From positions 1-64,000 of the forward strand of contig PAQI01000003.1 of assembly GCA_002709235.1 (NCBI GenBank): a stretch of 64,000 nt of DNA, given 5' to 3'. Under the pieces are notes generated by a model, which was not told where the DNA came from, ran no database searches, and saw nothing but the letters and a program-made list of their open reading frames with translations. Both the position numbers and the translations under genes were made by a program. Shown piece by piece: positions 18,873 through 27,593 of the stretch. The DNA comes from Hirschia sp. GTDB lineage: Bacteria > Pseudomonadota > Alphaproteobacteria > Caulobacterales > Hyphomonadaceae. Each line of letters starts with the position of its first letter. The first letter of the stretch is position 1.

Positions 18873-18890
18873 CTGTCATATTAGTGTCGC
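18873..18890 (+). promoter_or_regulatory. Pho-box-like site upstream of ttcA
   Basis: CTGTCAT-ATTA-GTGTCGC matches 11 of 14 fixed positions of the CTGTCAT-N4-CTGTCAT Pho box. The AT-rich stretch between this and its inverted partner (18762-18872) probably holds both divergent promoters. Confidence 0.45.
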
Positions 18891-18975
18891 ATAAGAGCTC
18901 CGCGCGAATCCCCTGTCACAGTCACATCCATACGGAGTCTGGACATTTCAAACCGGCTGTGGCTTCGCTCCGCCC

Positions 18976-19872
18976 ATGGATACAGAGCAAACATCCCCAC
19001 CCGCTTCAGAGGTCGCCTTTCAGCCCTATCATCCGATCTTTGCGCATGCGCCAAAGTCGGTTGGGTTCAAGAAGACGCGCAAGGCGCTTGTGCGTCAGGC
19101 CAAGGAAGTGATCGACCAGTTCCAGCTGATCCCCGCCGATGCCCGCAAGCGCGACACGCCTCCCAAATGGCTGGTCTGCCTGTCCGGCGGCAAGGACAGC
19201 TATACGCTGATGGCCGTGCTGCTCGATCTCAAATGGCAAGGCGCGCTTCCGGTCGATCTGTTGTTCTGCAATCTCGATCAGGGCCAGCCTGGCTTTCCCA
19301 AGCACATATTGCCGGACTATCTGGACGCGTTGGGTGTGGATTATCGGATCATCACCGAGGACACCTATTCCATCGTCACCGACAAGGTGCCGGAGGGCAA
19401 TACGTTCTGCGCCATGTGCTCACGCCTGCGCCGGGGCATTCTCTACCGTGTTGCGCGTGAGGAAGGTTGCGAGGCCATCGTGCTGGGCCACCATCGCGAT
19501 GATTCGCTGGAAACCTTCATGCTGAACCTGTTCCATGGTGGTCGCCTTGCGGCCATGCCGCCCACTCTCTTGAATGATGCAGGCGACGTGAAAGTCCACC
19601 GCCCGCTGATCTCATGCGCTGAAGCCGATATCGAACGCTTCGCCAAGGCGATGGAATTTCCGATCATCCCCTGCAATCTGTGTGGCTCACAGGACGGTTT
19701 GCAGCGCATGGCGATGAAACAGATGCTGAATGAATGGGAGCAGCGCGCGCCCGGTCGCCGCGCCAAGATGTTCCGCGCGCTGAGCCATGTCAGCCCCAGC
19801 CATCTGATCGACCCGAACCTGTTCGACTTCACGGATTTACAACCCACACCGCCCAGCGAGGACGGGGTTTAG
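18976..19872 (+). CDS. ttcA: TtcA, tRNA cytidine(32) 2-sulfurtransferase
   Basis: A 298-residue PP-loop ATPase. The pyrophosphate loop is LSGGKDSY (about 74-81); [10 protein letters not shown] gives the CxxC that with a later Cys (in CNLCGSQ) binds the Fe-S cluster; [16 protein letters not shown] is the second conserved block. It thiolates C32 of certain tRNAs. Length is typical. No good ribosome binding site precedes ATG 18976, but conservation begins soon after. Confidence 0.93.
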   Translation: MDTEQTSPPASEVAFQPYHPIFAHAPKSVGFKKTRKALVRQAKEVIDQFQLIPADARKRDTPPKWLVCLSGGKDSYTLMAVLLDLKWQGALPVDLLFCNLDQGQPGFPKHILPDYLDALGVDYRIITEDTYSIVTDKVPEGNTFCAMCSRLRRGILYRVAREEGCEAIVLGHHRDDSLETFMLNLFHGGRLAAMPPTLLNDAGDVKVHRPLISCAEADIERFAKAMEFPIIPCNLCGSQDGLQRMAMKQMLNEWEQRAPGRRAKMFRALSHVSPSHLIDPNLFDFTDLQPTPPSEDGV

Positions 19873-19933
19873 GCTTTCACCTCGTGCTGAGACGGGCGCA
19901 TCCCATCTCGCAGCATGACACAAAGAGCGCCTC

Positions 19934-21718
19934 CTAAAACCAGATCTCTGCGCGGTCTGTTGGCAGGTTCTTGTAGCGGCCTGCCAGTGAAATGATCCGA
20001 TAGCTATCAACCGCCCCCCACGCCGCAAAACCATTTTCATCGGCGAGGCCAGCGCAGATAGATGCCAGTTCGCGGGCCTGATCAGCTTGCGGGTCATAAA
20101 AATAGCGGATCGACCGGTTCTTGCCCTCAGCAGACTTTACAAGCTCGATCCCCAATACGCGATATTGCGGGTATGCCTGCTCCAGCCTGGCGGCAATTGT
20201 CTTCGCCTTGGCGCGATCATCCTCGCTTGCGATGTGAATGAACACTTCCTTGATCTGGAAGGCATTCTCCACCTGACGTTCCGTTGGCACCTTTTCCTTC
20301 ACAGCCGTCAGCGTGCGTTCGATCTCCTGCGGGCAGTCCGCCACACGGGCACATATCGCCTCACGCGCCTGCACGCACATAAACTCAGACCCTGCACGCG
20401 CACCAAGCTGGCTCCACGACATGAAACTATAGGCTGCATCCGGCAGCTTGTTGAACTCATCCGCGATCATGCCCCGCCGATCGGCCCGCCCCTCGCGTCC
20501 CTGATCAAGGCAGGAATAGACAGCTCGCGCCACGCCAGCTTCAGCCATGGCCTGCAGACGACCATTGCTGACGTCAGCCTGAACCGGGTCATCATCATCA
20601 GGCGATGCCCCTTCGAAGGAGAGCGGATTGGCAAAGATTGCGTCAATCGGATCAACCGCATTGCCCGCCCCGCTCAGATAGCGCGCTTCGCCAAGATCGC
20701 TGCGCACCGCATTCGTGATGAGATAGACGCCCTCGCCATCCATATCGGAAAGCTGCTGCATTTCGGCATAGGTCTGCTCAAGCCGCCCAACCGCTTCTGA
20801 CAATGGATCAACAGCGAAATCAGCCGCGTCAAACCCTGCCTGACGCACGATGGCGAGCGATGCGCTGGCTTCAGCCCAGCGCTGTGCCGTTGCTCCCAGA
20901 ATGCGGCTATCGGTTTGCGCCAGTTGCAGATTCTGCTCAGCTTCTTCCGCATTCAGCGCCGCCTTTTCGGCTTCCACCTTCTGGGCTTTGGCCGCCATCC
21001 ATGCCACCCCGGCAAAACCTGATGTCACCAGCGCCGCCACCGTCAATGTACCAATCAATGTGGATGTCAGCCGACGGCGTTTCTCGCGCCGTGTCTGCGC
21101 CTCACGACTGGCGTCGATATAGCGCGCAATGTCAGCCGGCACACCTTCAATGGCTTGCGATGCCCTTGCCCAGCTTTCCGCCTGTAATAACTGCTCATCA
21201 GACAGCAGATCATCCTCGCCCTTCGACCACCCTTCCGCGCGGTCATGATAACGCCGCAGAAGGCGCAGCCGCTCCAGATCATGCCGCAAGGCGCGCTTGA
21301 ATGTTTTTACGCCCTGATAGAACCCTGTGCCGTCACCTTCGCGCAGATTGAAGAAATAGATATAGTTCAGACGCGACAATTCTTCGGGCACATTCGCACT
21401 GGTGATGGGCTTGGGCACAACCGGAATCAGGCGCTTGTTGCGCGTGATCGCCTCATTGATCTCCCACCGGCAATTGTCCGAGGCGACATATTCATCCGTC
21501 AGGATGAAGACCACTGTGTCAGACGAAGAGATCAGTTCCTGAAGGCGTGACAGCCATTGCTCCGTGCCCTCGATATCGCTGCGGTCGATCTTTGGGTCAT
21601 AGCCCTCATCTTCCAGCAGGGTTTCGATCTGATGCACGAAGTCCAGATCATGGCGCGAATAGGAGATAAAGACGTTTCCGCCCGGTTCATGATGGGCAAG
21701 GCCTTCATTCTGGCTCAT
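19934..21718 (-). CDS. TIR-domain membrane protein with periplasmic C-terminal domain
   Basis: A 594-residue protein. Residues 14-150 are a TIR domain (NVFISYSRHDLDFVHQIETLL, then CRWEINEAITRNKRLIPVV); Glu86 sits where TIR NADases carry the catalytic glutamate. A linker (YHDRAEGWSKGEDDLLS...LLQAESWA) of the kind seen in other bacterial TIR effectors leads to one membrane helix (about 218-243), a charged coiled coil (245-275) and about 300 residues of unrecognised domain, whose end (VLGIELVKSAEGKNRSIRYFYDP) recalls LytR-C-like folds. It could be an NAD-consuming defence effector or a signalling receptor. An APC-fold permease gene lies 84 bases upstream in the same direction. Confidence 0.82.
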   Translation of the reverse strand: MSQNEGLAHHEPGGNVFISYSRHDLDFVHQIETLLEDEGYDPKIDRSDIEGTEQWLSRLQELISSSDTVVFILTDEYVASDNCRWEINEAITRNKRLIPVVPKPITSANVPEELSRLNYIYFFNLREGDGTGFYQGVKTFKRALRHDLERLRLLRRYHDRAEGWSKGEDDLLSDEQLLQAESWARASQAIEGVPADIARYIDASREAQTRREKRRRLTSTLIGTLTVAALVTSGFAGVAWMAAKAQKVEAEKAALNAEEAEQNLQLAQTDSRILGATAQRWAEASASLAIVRQAGFDAADFAVDPLSEAVGRLEQTYAEMQQLSDMDGEGVYLITNAVRSDLGEARYLSGAGNAVDPIDAIFANPLSFEGASPDDDDPVQADVSNGRLQAMAEAGVARAVYSCLDQGREGRADRRGMIADEFNKLPDAAYSFMSWSQLGARAGSEFMCVQAREAICARVADCPQEIERTLTAVKEKVPTERQVENAFQIKEVFIHIASEDDRAKAKTIAARLEQAYPQYRVLGIELVKSAEGKNRSIRYFYDPQADQARELASICAGLADENGFAAWGAVDSYRIISLAGRYKNLPTDRAEIWF

Positions 21719-21802
21719 ATATCACCCGATTGTCCCTCGCCTCCTGTTCTGGATGCGCAGATCGACGATAGATTGAACCAGCACCACGTCAAGCCGAAGC
21801 GC

Positions 21803-23002
21803 TTATCCCTCCACCGGCGTGCCGAAGACCGCGATCACCAGGCCCAGCACCACCAGCGCCGCATAGGCAACAGACCTTGGTCCCACGCCATTGGCGTTCC
21901 AGGCTGCCTTTGCCGCAACGGCTGACTGGAGCGCGTAATAAAGCGCGAAGGCACGCGAGGCGTAGGAGATGATCTCGAATACATCCGCCGCCCATGTCAG
22001 CGCCACGCCAGTGACAACCAGAAACAGATAGCCCATCCGGCTGGACACCTTGCCACCGGTTAGTTCCTCAAGCAGCCCCCCGGAACCATTCGTGTCCGCC
22101 ACCGCCGCAGACAATTGCGCGCTCAGCGCCGCCGCAACCAGCAATACTGGCAGGATCGGCGCAACAACGCCCATCATGTCGACAATCGCGGTCTCGGAAA
22201 ATTTCAGTTCCTCGCGCGAAAACACGAAGGTTACGAAACCGATATAGACCAGATAGATCAGCGTCGCGATCAGCTGCGCCAGCAGCATGGACCGCACGCG
22301 TATGGTCGGCGAATAGGTCTCGCCCAGATAACGCGAGGTCTCAAAACCCTGCACCGTCACGATCAGACCGAACACCAGTGTTGCAGCCTCCCAGCCGCCC
22401 ACAATGGACGGGTTAAGCTCCAGCGCGCCATGGCTTGCCTTGCCACCGAAATAGACGGCCAAACCAACCAGCAATCCGGCAATGATCGCCAGCTTGATGC
22501 CGACAGACACCTGCTCCAGCCGCTCCAGTGCAGAAAACCCGCGGGTCCAGCCAATCATCAGGATCAGGCCGAACACAGCCGTGGTGAGCAATCTGGCGCT
22601 GAACGCATCATCCGCTGTCGTCAGGCTGACCCCGAAAGCACCAAACAGGTTGAGGTAATAAGCGACCGAAATCACATAGGCGAAGGCCAGCACCCAGGAC
22701 GACGCCTGCTCGAAACGCTGCACGACAGGGCCGATCTCGCCGCCCTGATCATTGCGTGTATTGATGTTGTAGCGGATGGCTGACCCGAACGCCGCCGCCA
22801 TGGCGCACAAAACGCCCATCACCACGAGGCCATATTTTCCGAACTTGTCATCGAGTATCGGACCAAGCACCAGAAAACCGGACCCGATAATTGATGCCAG
22901 GGGTGTCAGCGTCGCAAGCCATAGCCTGTTATTCGCCAGGCGCGGCCAAGCCATCAGACCACCCACAAGGATCACGGCCAGAAGGATAAGGGCGTCGAGC
23001 AT
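21803..23002 (-). CDS. APC-superfamily (LeuT-fold) membrane transporter, substrate unknown
   Basis: A 399-residue integral membrane protein with about eleven hydrophobic helices. SIIGSGFLVLGP (about 37-48) matches the unwound first helix of APC amino-acid permeases (GxxIGSGxF-like), and VQGFETSRYLGET matches their sixth helix. It may import an amino acid or related small solute. It is shorter than typical 12-13-helix members. The downstream TIR gene starts 84 bases beyond its stop, so co-transcription is possible; the tight association is inference. Confidence 0.65.
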   Translation of the reverse strand: MLDALILLAVILVGGLMAWPRLANNRLWLATLTPLASIIGSGFLVLGPILDDKFGKYGLVVMGVLCAMAAAFGSAIRYNINTRNDQGGEIGPVVQRFEQASSWVLAFAYVISVAYYLNLFGAFGVSLTTADDAFSARLLTTAVFGLILMIGWTRGFSALERLEQVSVGIKLAIIAGLLVGLAVYFGGKASHGALELNPSIVGGWEAATLVFGLIVTVQGFETSRYLGETYSPTIRVRSMLLAQLIATLIYLVYIGFVTFVFSREELKFSETAIVDMMGVVAPILPVLLVAAALSAQLSAAVADTNGSGGLLEELTGGKVSSRMGYLFLVVTGVALTWAADVFEIISYASRAFALYYALQSAVAAKAAWNANGVGPRSVAYAALVVLGLVIAVFGTPVEG

Positions 23003-23108
23003 TCAGGTCATTCTGTCTACGACGAAGCAAATGGATATAATTTCAGGACTTAATACACCCGACCACCGGCGCAACCCCGTGCGCCAAATGGAACGTCTCC
23101 GGCCTTCC

Positions 23109-23318
23109 CTACTCGGCGACCTCGGCTTCATCCTCGAAGATCTCCTCGATAGAGCGTTCGAACAAGCGGGCGATACGAAAGGCCAGCGGTAGGGACGGAT
23201 CATATTTGCCCGTCTCGATCGCGTTGACCGACTGTCGCGAGACATCCAGCTGTTCAGCCAGAAAGGCCTGACTCCAGCCGCGTTCAGCGCGCAATTGTCG
23301 CAATGTGTTCTTCAACAC
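23109..23318 (-). CDS. XRE-family HTH regulator (small, Cro-like)
   Basis: A 69-residue single HTH domain: LRQLRAERGWSQAFLAEQLDVSRQSVNAIETGKYDPSL, the standard five-helix XRE fold, then IARLFERSIEEIFEDE. It overlaps the end of the upstream membrane-protein gene by seven bases and is the third gene of an operon. Small regulators of this type usually repress their own operon; a perfect CTTTACATGTAAAG palindrome sits at the operon promoter. Confidence 0.93.
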   Translation of the reverse strand: MLKNTLRQLRAERGWSQAFLAEQLDVSRQSVNAIETGKYDPSLPLAFRIARLFERSIEEIFEDEAEVAE

Positions 23319-23716
23319 GGGCCCCCATCACGATTGACCAGAGAGGCAATGCCCCAGCTGAAAAAATAGATTGGCGCGACGAGGAACGTCCACATATGCG
23401 GCACAAGTTCCACAAGCTCCAGAAACCCCCAAACCGTGCAGACCGAGACCGTGAAGGCTGCCCCAAACAACATGTTTCTGGCTTGCCGAAAGCGCGTATA
23501 TTCATCTGTTTCCGATAGTAATCGCAATTTGAGGAACAACACTGCCACCACGGGTGCCGCCATGGTCAGTGCGACGATGGCGCTGAGCCAGTCTGGCGGT
23601 GTCTCATACTGCGCTCTGAGATAAGAGCCTCCAAAACAGGCCACCACATAGAACACCATCACGGGAATGAAGGCCCTCTTATAGCGCTTTTGCGCCTGGC
23701 TGAATGATCCCGCCAT
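23312..23716 (-). CDS. Four-helix membrane protein in XRE operon
   Basis: A 134-residue protein with four predicted membrane helices (AFIPVMVFYVVACFGGSYL, AIVALTMAAPVVAVLFLKL, LFGAAFTVSVCTVWGFLELV, WTFLVAPIYFFSWGIASLV). The segment LRLLSETDEYTRFRQARNM between helices two and three is typical of small membrane proteins encoded beside YozG-like XRE regulators. The ATG overlaps the upstream stop (TAATG), showing coupling. Function unknown. Confidence 0.75.
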   Translation of the reverse strand: MAGSFSQAQKRYKRAFIPVMVFYVVACFGGSYLRAQYETPPDWLSAIVALTMAAPVVAVLFLKLRLLSETDEYTRFRQARNMLFGAAFTVSVCTVWGFLELVELVPHMWTFLVAPIYFFSWGIASLVNRDGGPC

Positions 23717-23931
23717 TATACGTCCTCTCCATGCTGGTGGTTGTTGCGCCTGCGCCAGACATCTTGCGCGGCAAAGCCCGCAGCCAGGAAGATGATCATC
23801 ATCCCGGCTGTCTGCAGGCCTTCCGAACGGCCAGACACGCACAAGGCTGTGATGATCGCTGTCAGGGCCGCAAACATGGGCACCGGGCGGGTGTAGCAGG
23901 CCATCTGAAAACAGGACTGGAAAAGTGTCAT
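23716..23931 (-). CDS. Small two-helix membrane protein, first gene of XRE operon
   Basis: Seventy-one residues from ATG 23931, which has an excellent AAGGAGG five bases upstream. Two hydrophobic stretches (PVPMFAALTAIITALCVSG and TAGMMIIFLAAGFAAQDVW) predict a two-pass membrane protein. No family recognised. It directly follows a promoter overlaid by a perfect palindrome. Confidence 0.7.
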   Translation of the reverse strand: MTLFQSCFQMACYTRPVPMFAALTAIITALCVSGRSEGLQTAGMMIIFLAAGFAAQDVWRRRNNHQHGEDV

Positions 23932-23943
23932 GGCAACCTCCTT

Positions 23944-23987
23944 GTAAAGCACACTTTACATGTAAAGAACGCATGACATTGTGTCAA
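23944..23987 (-). promoter_or_regulatory. Promoter with XRE-type palindromic operator
   Basis: On the minus strand TTGACA (about 23979-23984) and a weak -10 (TTACAT) are spaced about 16 bases. The -10 is embedded in the perfect 14-bp palindrome CTTTACATGTAAAG (23954-23967). A third TGTAAAG half-site (23944-23950) lies next to it. This looks like autorepression by the operon's XRE protein. Confidence 0.6.
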
Positions 23988-24105
23988 GCACACCATACAT
24001 TTTTGGTCACTTGTTCCTGACTTTGTGCGAATTCACCTCCCCAAAGATCGGCATGCCGGAACCCGCTTCCTGTCATTGCGTTAATCGAGATCAAGGGAGC
24101 TGAAA

Positions 24106-24324
24106 ATGACGCACTACCAGAAAGACCAGGCTGTCAGGTGGAAATGGGGAGACAACAGAGCAGTTGGAAAGGTTCGGGAAAAATTCACCGAGCATGTGAC
24201 CATGACAATCAAGGGTACAGATGTATCTCGCAACGCCACAGATAAGGAACCCGCCTATCTCATCGAACAGGATGATGGCGACAGGGTCCTGAAGAGCCAT
24301 TCTGAAATTCAGAAAATGAGCTAG
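24106..24324 (+). CDS. DUF2945 (HVA1/Tudor-like) protein
   Basis: A 72-residue protein matching the DUF2945 pattern: an initial KDQAVRWKWGDNRAVGKVREKFTE segment, then an ATDKEPAYLIEQDDGDRVLKSHSEI strand pair. These small beta-barrel proteins have a Tudor-like fold and are of unknown function in bacteria. The upstream AAGGGAGCTGAAA provides a ribosome binding site. Convergent with the patatin gene. Confidence 0.8.
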   Translation: MTHYQKDQAVRWKWGDNRAVGKVREKFTEHVTMTIKGTDVSRNATDKEPAYLIEQDDGDRVLKSHSEIQKMS

Positions 24325-24439
24325 CCCCTCCCAGCACCTCACAGGATGACAAACTATCAGAAGAGCTGCGGCGTACTCGAATTTATCCCAGCCCTCATAC
24401 CCCCTGCCAGGTCTTGTAATCCGCGCCGTCCAATCGATT

Positions 24440-25342
24440 TCAGAGATATGACAGGAGGTAGTCCATATTTTCTTCCATTGCTCTGCGTCCGTCTGCAATC
24501 GCTTCACCGGCGCGATGAAGATCAAGGGCGGTCAGATGGGTCAGATCAGCGTTGACGAGAATATGCGGGGGATCACCGACCATTCGGCTGCGGCGGATCT
24601 GATCGGTCATGAGATCAGTGGCTGCAGAAAGTACGGTAAAGTAGCCAGGCGGCTTGACCTCCGGTTTCACCTCAGATGCCAGCAGAGACTGCATATAGGG
24701 CCACAATGCGTGTGGAGTTGCTTTCAGCAATCCATTCATATCCATCTTTTTTGGTTTGTGTGCCCCTTTCGACTTGCAGTTCACACCTGCAAATTGTTTG
24801 GAGTTGGGATCTACAGCAATCACGATATCCGCCCCCAACGCCCTGCAGGCTGAAACCGGCACCGGATTGGTCATGCCTCCATCCATAAGCCACCGTTCAT
24901 TGAGATATGTCGGTGCCAATATGCCCGGCACAGCGATGGAAGCGCGCACACACTCCACCACATCCCCGTCACGCAACCAGATCTCCCGAGCATTGAAAAT
25001 ATCGCTGGCGACAACAAGAAAGGGCCGGTCAAGTTCGTCGAAATCCGCCTTATACCCCAGCTCGCGCAACTGCCTGTCGACCAGCTTGCCTCCGATCAAG
25101 CCACCTGTGGACATATTGAAGTCGACAAGACGGGTGACCGACACCTGGGTCAGGGAGCGCGCATAGGCCTCCAGCTCAGGCAACACACCGGAAACATAGG
25201 CAGCTCCTACCAATGCACCCATGGAAGCGCCGCAAACAATGTCAGGTTCGATGCCAGCTTCGTTCAGCACCTGAATGGCACCGATATGACACCAACCCCG
25301 CGCGCCACCGCTGCCCAGCGCCAGACCAATTTTCTGTTTCAT
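24440..25342 (-). CDS. Patatin-like phospholipase, RssA type
   Basis: A 300-residue bacterial patatin. The oxyanion loop GSGGARG (10-16), the nucleophile Ser40 in GASMG and the catalytic aspartate in MDGGMTNP are all present. Expected to hydrolyse acyl esters of phospholipids in the cytoplasm or at the inner membrane. No secretion signal. Length and order match RssA/YchK. It lies alone between the DUF2945 gene and the aromatic amino-acid operon. Confidence 0.9.
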   Translation of the reverse strand: MKQKIGLALGSGGARGWCHIGAIQVLNEAGIEPDIVCGASMGALVGAAYVSGVLPELEAYARSLTQVSVTRLVDFNMSTGGLIGGKLVDRQLRELGYKADFDELDRPFLVVASDIFNAREIWLRDGDVVECVRASIAVPGILAPTYLNERWLMDGGMTNPVPVSACRALGADIVIAVDPNSKQFAGVNCKSKGAHKPKKMDMNGLLKATPHALWPYMQSLLASEVKPEVKPPGYFTVLSAATDLMTDQIRRSRMVGDPPHILVNADLTHLTALDLHRAGEAIADGRRAMEENMDYLLSYL

Positions 25343-25497
25343 CTGCGATGCTCCGTCTCGTGGGCCTGCCAGTTCGGAATTTATTCACCACGAATAATGC
25401 TGCATCAACTCACGCCAAGAGCCATGCACAACTCACAGGCCCAGGCCAAGCACTCACCTCGCGTCGCGCGCTGCGCGGTACGCCCGCCTGAGTGTGA

Positions 25498-26454
25498 TCA
25501 GTCCTGATCATCCCCGGGCTTGGTCACCCGGCCAAAGTCCGGCACGTCGACATCCTGCCCCGCCTCGATGACCGAGCGACGAATGCTGCGTGCGCGGGTA
25601 AACAGATCATGCAACGCATCACCATCCGACCAGCGGATCGCGCGTTGCAGGACGGCCAGGTCCTCGGAAAACCGTCCCAGCGTTTCCAGCACGGCTTCCT
25701 TGTTGTGCATGAAGATGTCGCGCCACATGGTCGGATCAGACGCCGCGATACGGGTGAAATCCCGAAACCCCCCAGCCGAAAACTTCACCACTTCGCCCTG
25801 CGTCACCTGCTCCATGTCTTCGGCAGTTGCAACGATATTGTAAGCGATCAGATGCGGCAGATGCGAGGTGATAGACAACACCAGGTCATGGCGCTTGGTA
25901 TCCATCAGTTCCACGGTTGAACCCAGGCGCTCCCAGAAGGATTTGAGACGCGCAACTTCTGCGTCATAGCCCTCGCCCTGTTCTTCCAGAGGCGTCAGGA
26001 TACACCAGCGCCCCTTGAACAGGGTGGCAAAACCAGCAGCAGGACCGGATTTTTCCGTTCCCGCAATCGGATGGCCCGGAATGACGTGGATGCGTGTATC
26101 TGCTGCCTGCATCATCTCCTGAGCCATCTCGCCCTTGACCGATCCGACATCCGACAACACCGCACCGGATTTCATCACAGGCGCACAGGCACGCGCCGCC
26201 GCCCCGATTGCACCCACAGGCACAGCCAGAACGACCAGATCCGCATCCCGGCAAGCTGCCTCGACGGTCTCTCGCACATCTCCCAGATCCAGACGCGCGG
26301 CCTCCGCCCTCACATCCGGATCAAGGTCGCAGATCGACACGTAGGAAACCGCACCAGTCTCACGCGCAGCCCGCGCCAGTGAGGAACCGATCAGGCCGGC
26401 ACCAATCACTGCCAGCCGGGAATAGATGGGTTGATTTTCTTTGTTTTCAGTCAC
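25498..26454 (-). CDS. tyrA: Prephenate/arogenate (cyclohexadienyl) dehydrogenase
   Basis: A 318-residue NAD(P)-dependent dehydrogenase. The Rossmann motif is VIGAGLIGSSLARAA (about 12-26); VGSVKGEM and IPGHPIAGTEKSGP are the conserved active-site blocks with the catalytic histidine. It oxidatively decarboxylates prephenate or arogenate in tyrosine synthesis. There is no fused chorismate mutase; a separate chorismate mutase is encoded two genes upstream. The ATG overlaps the hisC stop by four bases. Confidence 0.92.
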   Translation of the reverse strand: MTENKENQPIYSRLAVIGAGLIGSSLARAARETGAVSYVSICDLDPDVRAEAARLDLGDVRETVEAACRDADLVVLAVPVGAIGAAARACAPVMKSGAVLSDVGSVKGEMAQEMMQAADTRIHVIPGHPIAGTEKSGPAAGFATLFKGRWCILTPLEEQGEGYDAEVARLKSFWERLGSTVELMDTKRHDLVLSITSHLPHLIAYNIVATAEDMEQVTQGEVVKFSAGGFRDFTRIAASDPTMWRDIFMHNKEAVLETLGRFSEDLAVLQRAIRWSDGDALHDLFTRARSIRRSVIEAGQDVDVPDFGRVTKPGDDQD

Positions 26455-27545
26455 TTGGAGCAGAACGCCTTCAATCCGGTCAACACGGCATCAACGCCTT
26501 CTTCATCGCCCACAGTGATCCGCAGATATTCCGGAAGGCCATAGCCCGCAACAAGCCGCACGGAAACGCCATGATCGGTTTCCAGATAGCTGGCTGCCGC
26601 CTTGGCTTCTTCAGCTGAACCAAACCTTGCGAGAAGGAAATTCGCAACACTCTCGACCACTTCAAGGCCCAGGGCGCGAATACCGTCTGTCAGCTTCTCC
26701 AGCCCCTCAGCGTTCACCCGCAGGGATTTTTCAACGAAATCGGTATCAGCCAGCGCTGCAATACCTGCCACTTGCGCAACAGCGGACACATTGAAGGGCC
26801 CGCGCACACGATTGATGGCGTCGATTACATGCTCAGGCCCATAGCCCCAGCCCAGTCGCAATGCTGCCAGCCCGTGGATCTTGGAGAATGTCCGCGTCAT
26901 CAGCACATTGTCGAACTCGGACGCCAGCTCGATACCAGCAGCATAATCATTGCGGCTCACATATTCCGCATAGGCCGCATCGAGCACCAGAAGCACTGAT
27001 TTGGGCAGACCGGCATGCAGGCGGCGCACCTCTTCTACCGACAGATATGTGCCAGTCGGATTGTTCGGATTGGCCAGAAAGACGATCTTCGTACGCTCAT
27101 CGACCAGCGCCAGCATGGCATCGACATCGGCTTTCAGCTCTGGCGTATCTGCGGCAAACCGCGTTTGCGCACCCGATTGCTGCGCCACCAGCTGATAGAC
27201 GAGAAACCCATATGCTGATTGCACGATATTGTCGCCGGCGGTCAGGAAAGCCCTCGCCAGCAGCTGGAATATCTCATCGGAACCGGCCCCACATACAAGC
27301 CGGGCCTTGTCCAGACCATAGCGCCTGGAAATGGCAGCTTTCAGCTGGGCACAATTACCATCGGGATAAATCTCCATATGCGCCGTCGCGGCCTGCACGG
27401 CATCCCTTGCAGCCTGCGAACATCCCAACGGATTTTCATTGGAGGCAAGCTTGTAGACCTTGCCCTCGCGCGCAGGAGGCGCGTGGCCGGGAACGTAAGG
27501 CGAGATTTCCAAAACCTGCGGCAGGGGTTCAGGACGAACGGTCAT
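26451..27545 (-). CDS. hisC: Histidinol-phosphate / aromatic aminotransferase
   Basis: A 364-residue PLP fold-type I aminotransferase with the HisC pattern: LASNENPLGCS, NPNNPTGTYLS, and the PLP lysine in TFSKIHGLAALRLGWG. Its place between chorismate mutase and prephenate dehydrogenase suggests it transaminates aromatic keto acids or prephenate as well as, or instead of, imidazole-acetol phosphate. No other histidine genes are in the window. It lies 48 bases after the chorismate mutase gene. Confidence 0.92.
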   Translation of the reverse strand: MTVRPEPLPQVLEISPYVPGHAPPAREGKVYKLASNENPLGCSQAARDAVQAATAHMEIYPDGNCAQLKAAISRRYGLDKARLVCGAGSDEIFQLLARAFLTAGDNIVQSAYGFLVYQLVAQQSGAQTRFAADTPELKADVDAMLALVDERTKIVFLANPNNPTGTYLSVEEVRRLHAGLPKSVLLVLDAAYAEYVSRNDYAAGIELASEFDNVLMTRTFSKIHGLAALRLGWGYGPEHVIDAINRVRGPFNVSAVAQVAGIAALADTDFVEKSLRVNAEGLEKLTDGIRALGLEVVESVANFLLARFGSAEEAKAAASYLETDHGVSVRLVAGYGLPEYLRITVGDEEGVDAVLTGLKAFCSK

Positions 27546-27593
27546 GGCGAAGTTTTCCTTGTCTTCACAACGCCGGACAGTCCCGACGCGGCG

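Noticed and set aside
19873-19933. Degenerate CTCGTGCTGAGACGGGCGC repeat after ttcA
   Set aside because: It resembles the 52171 element but too little is preserved to call it a copy.
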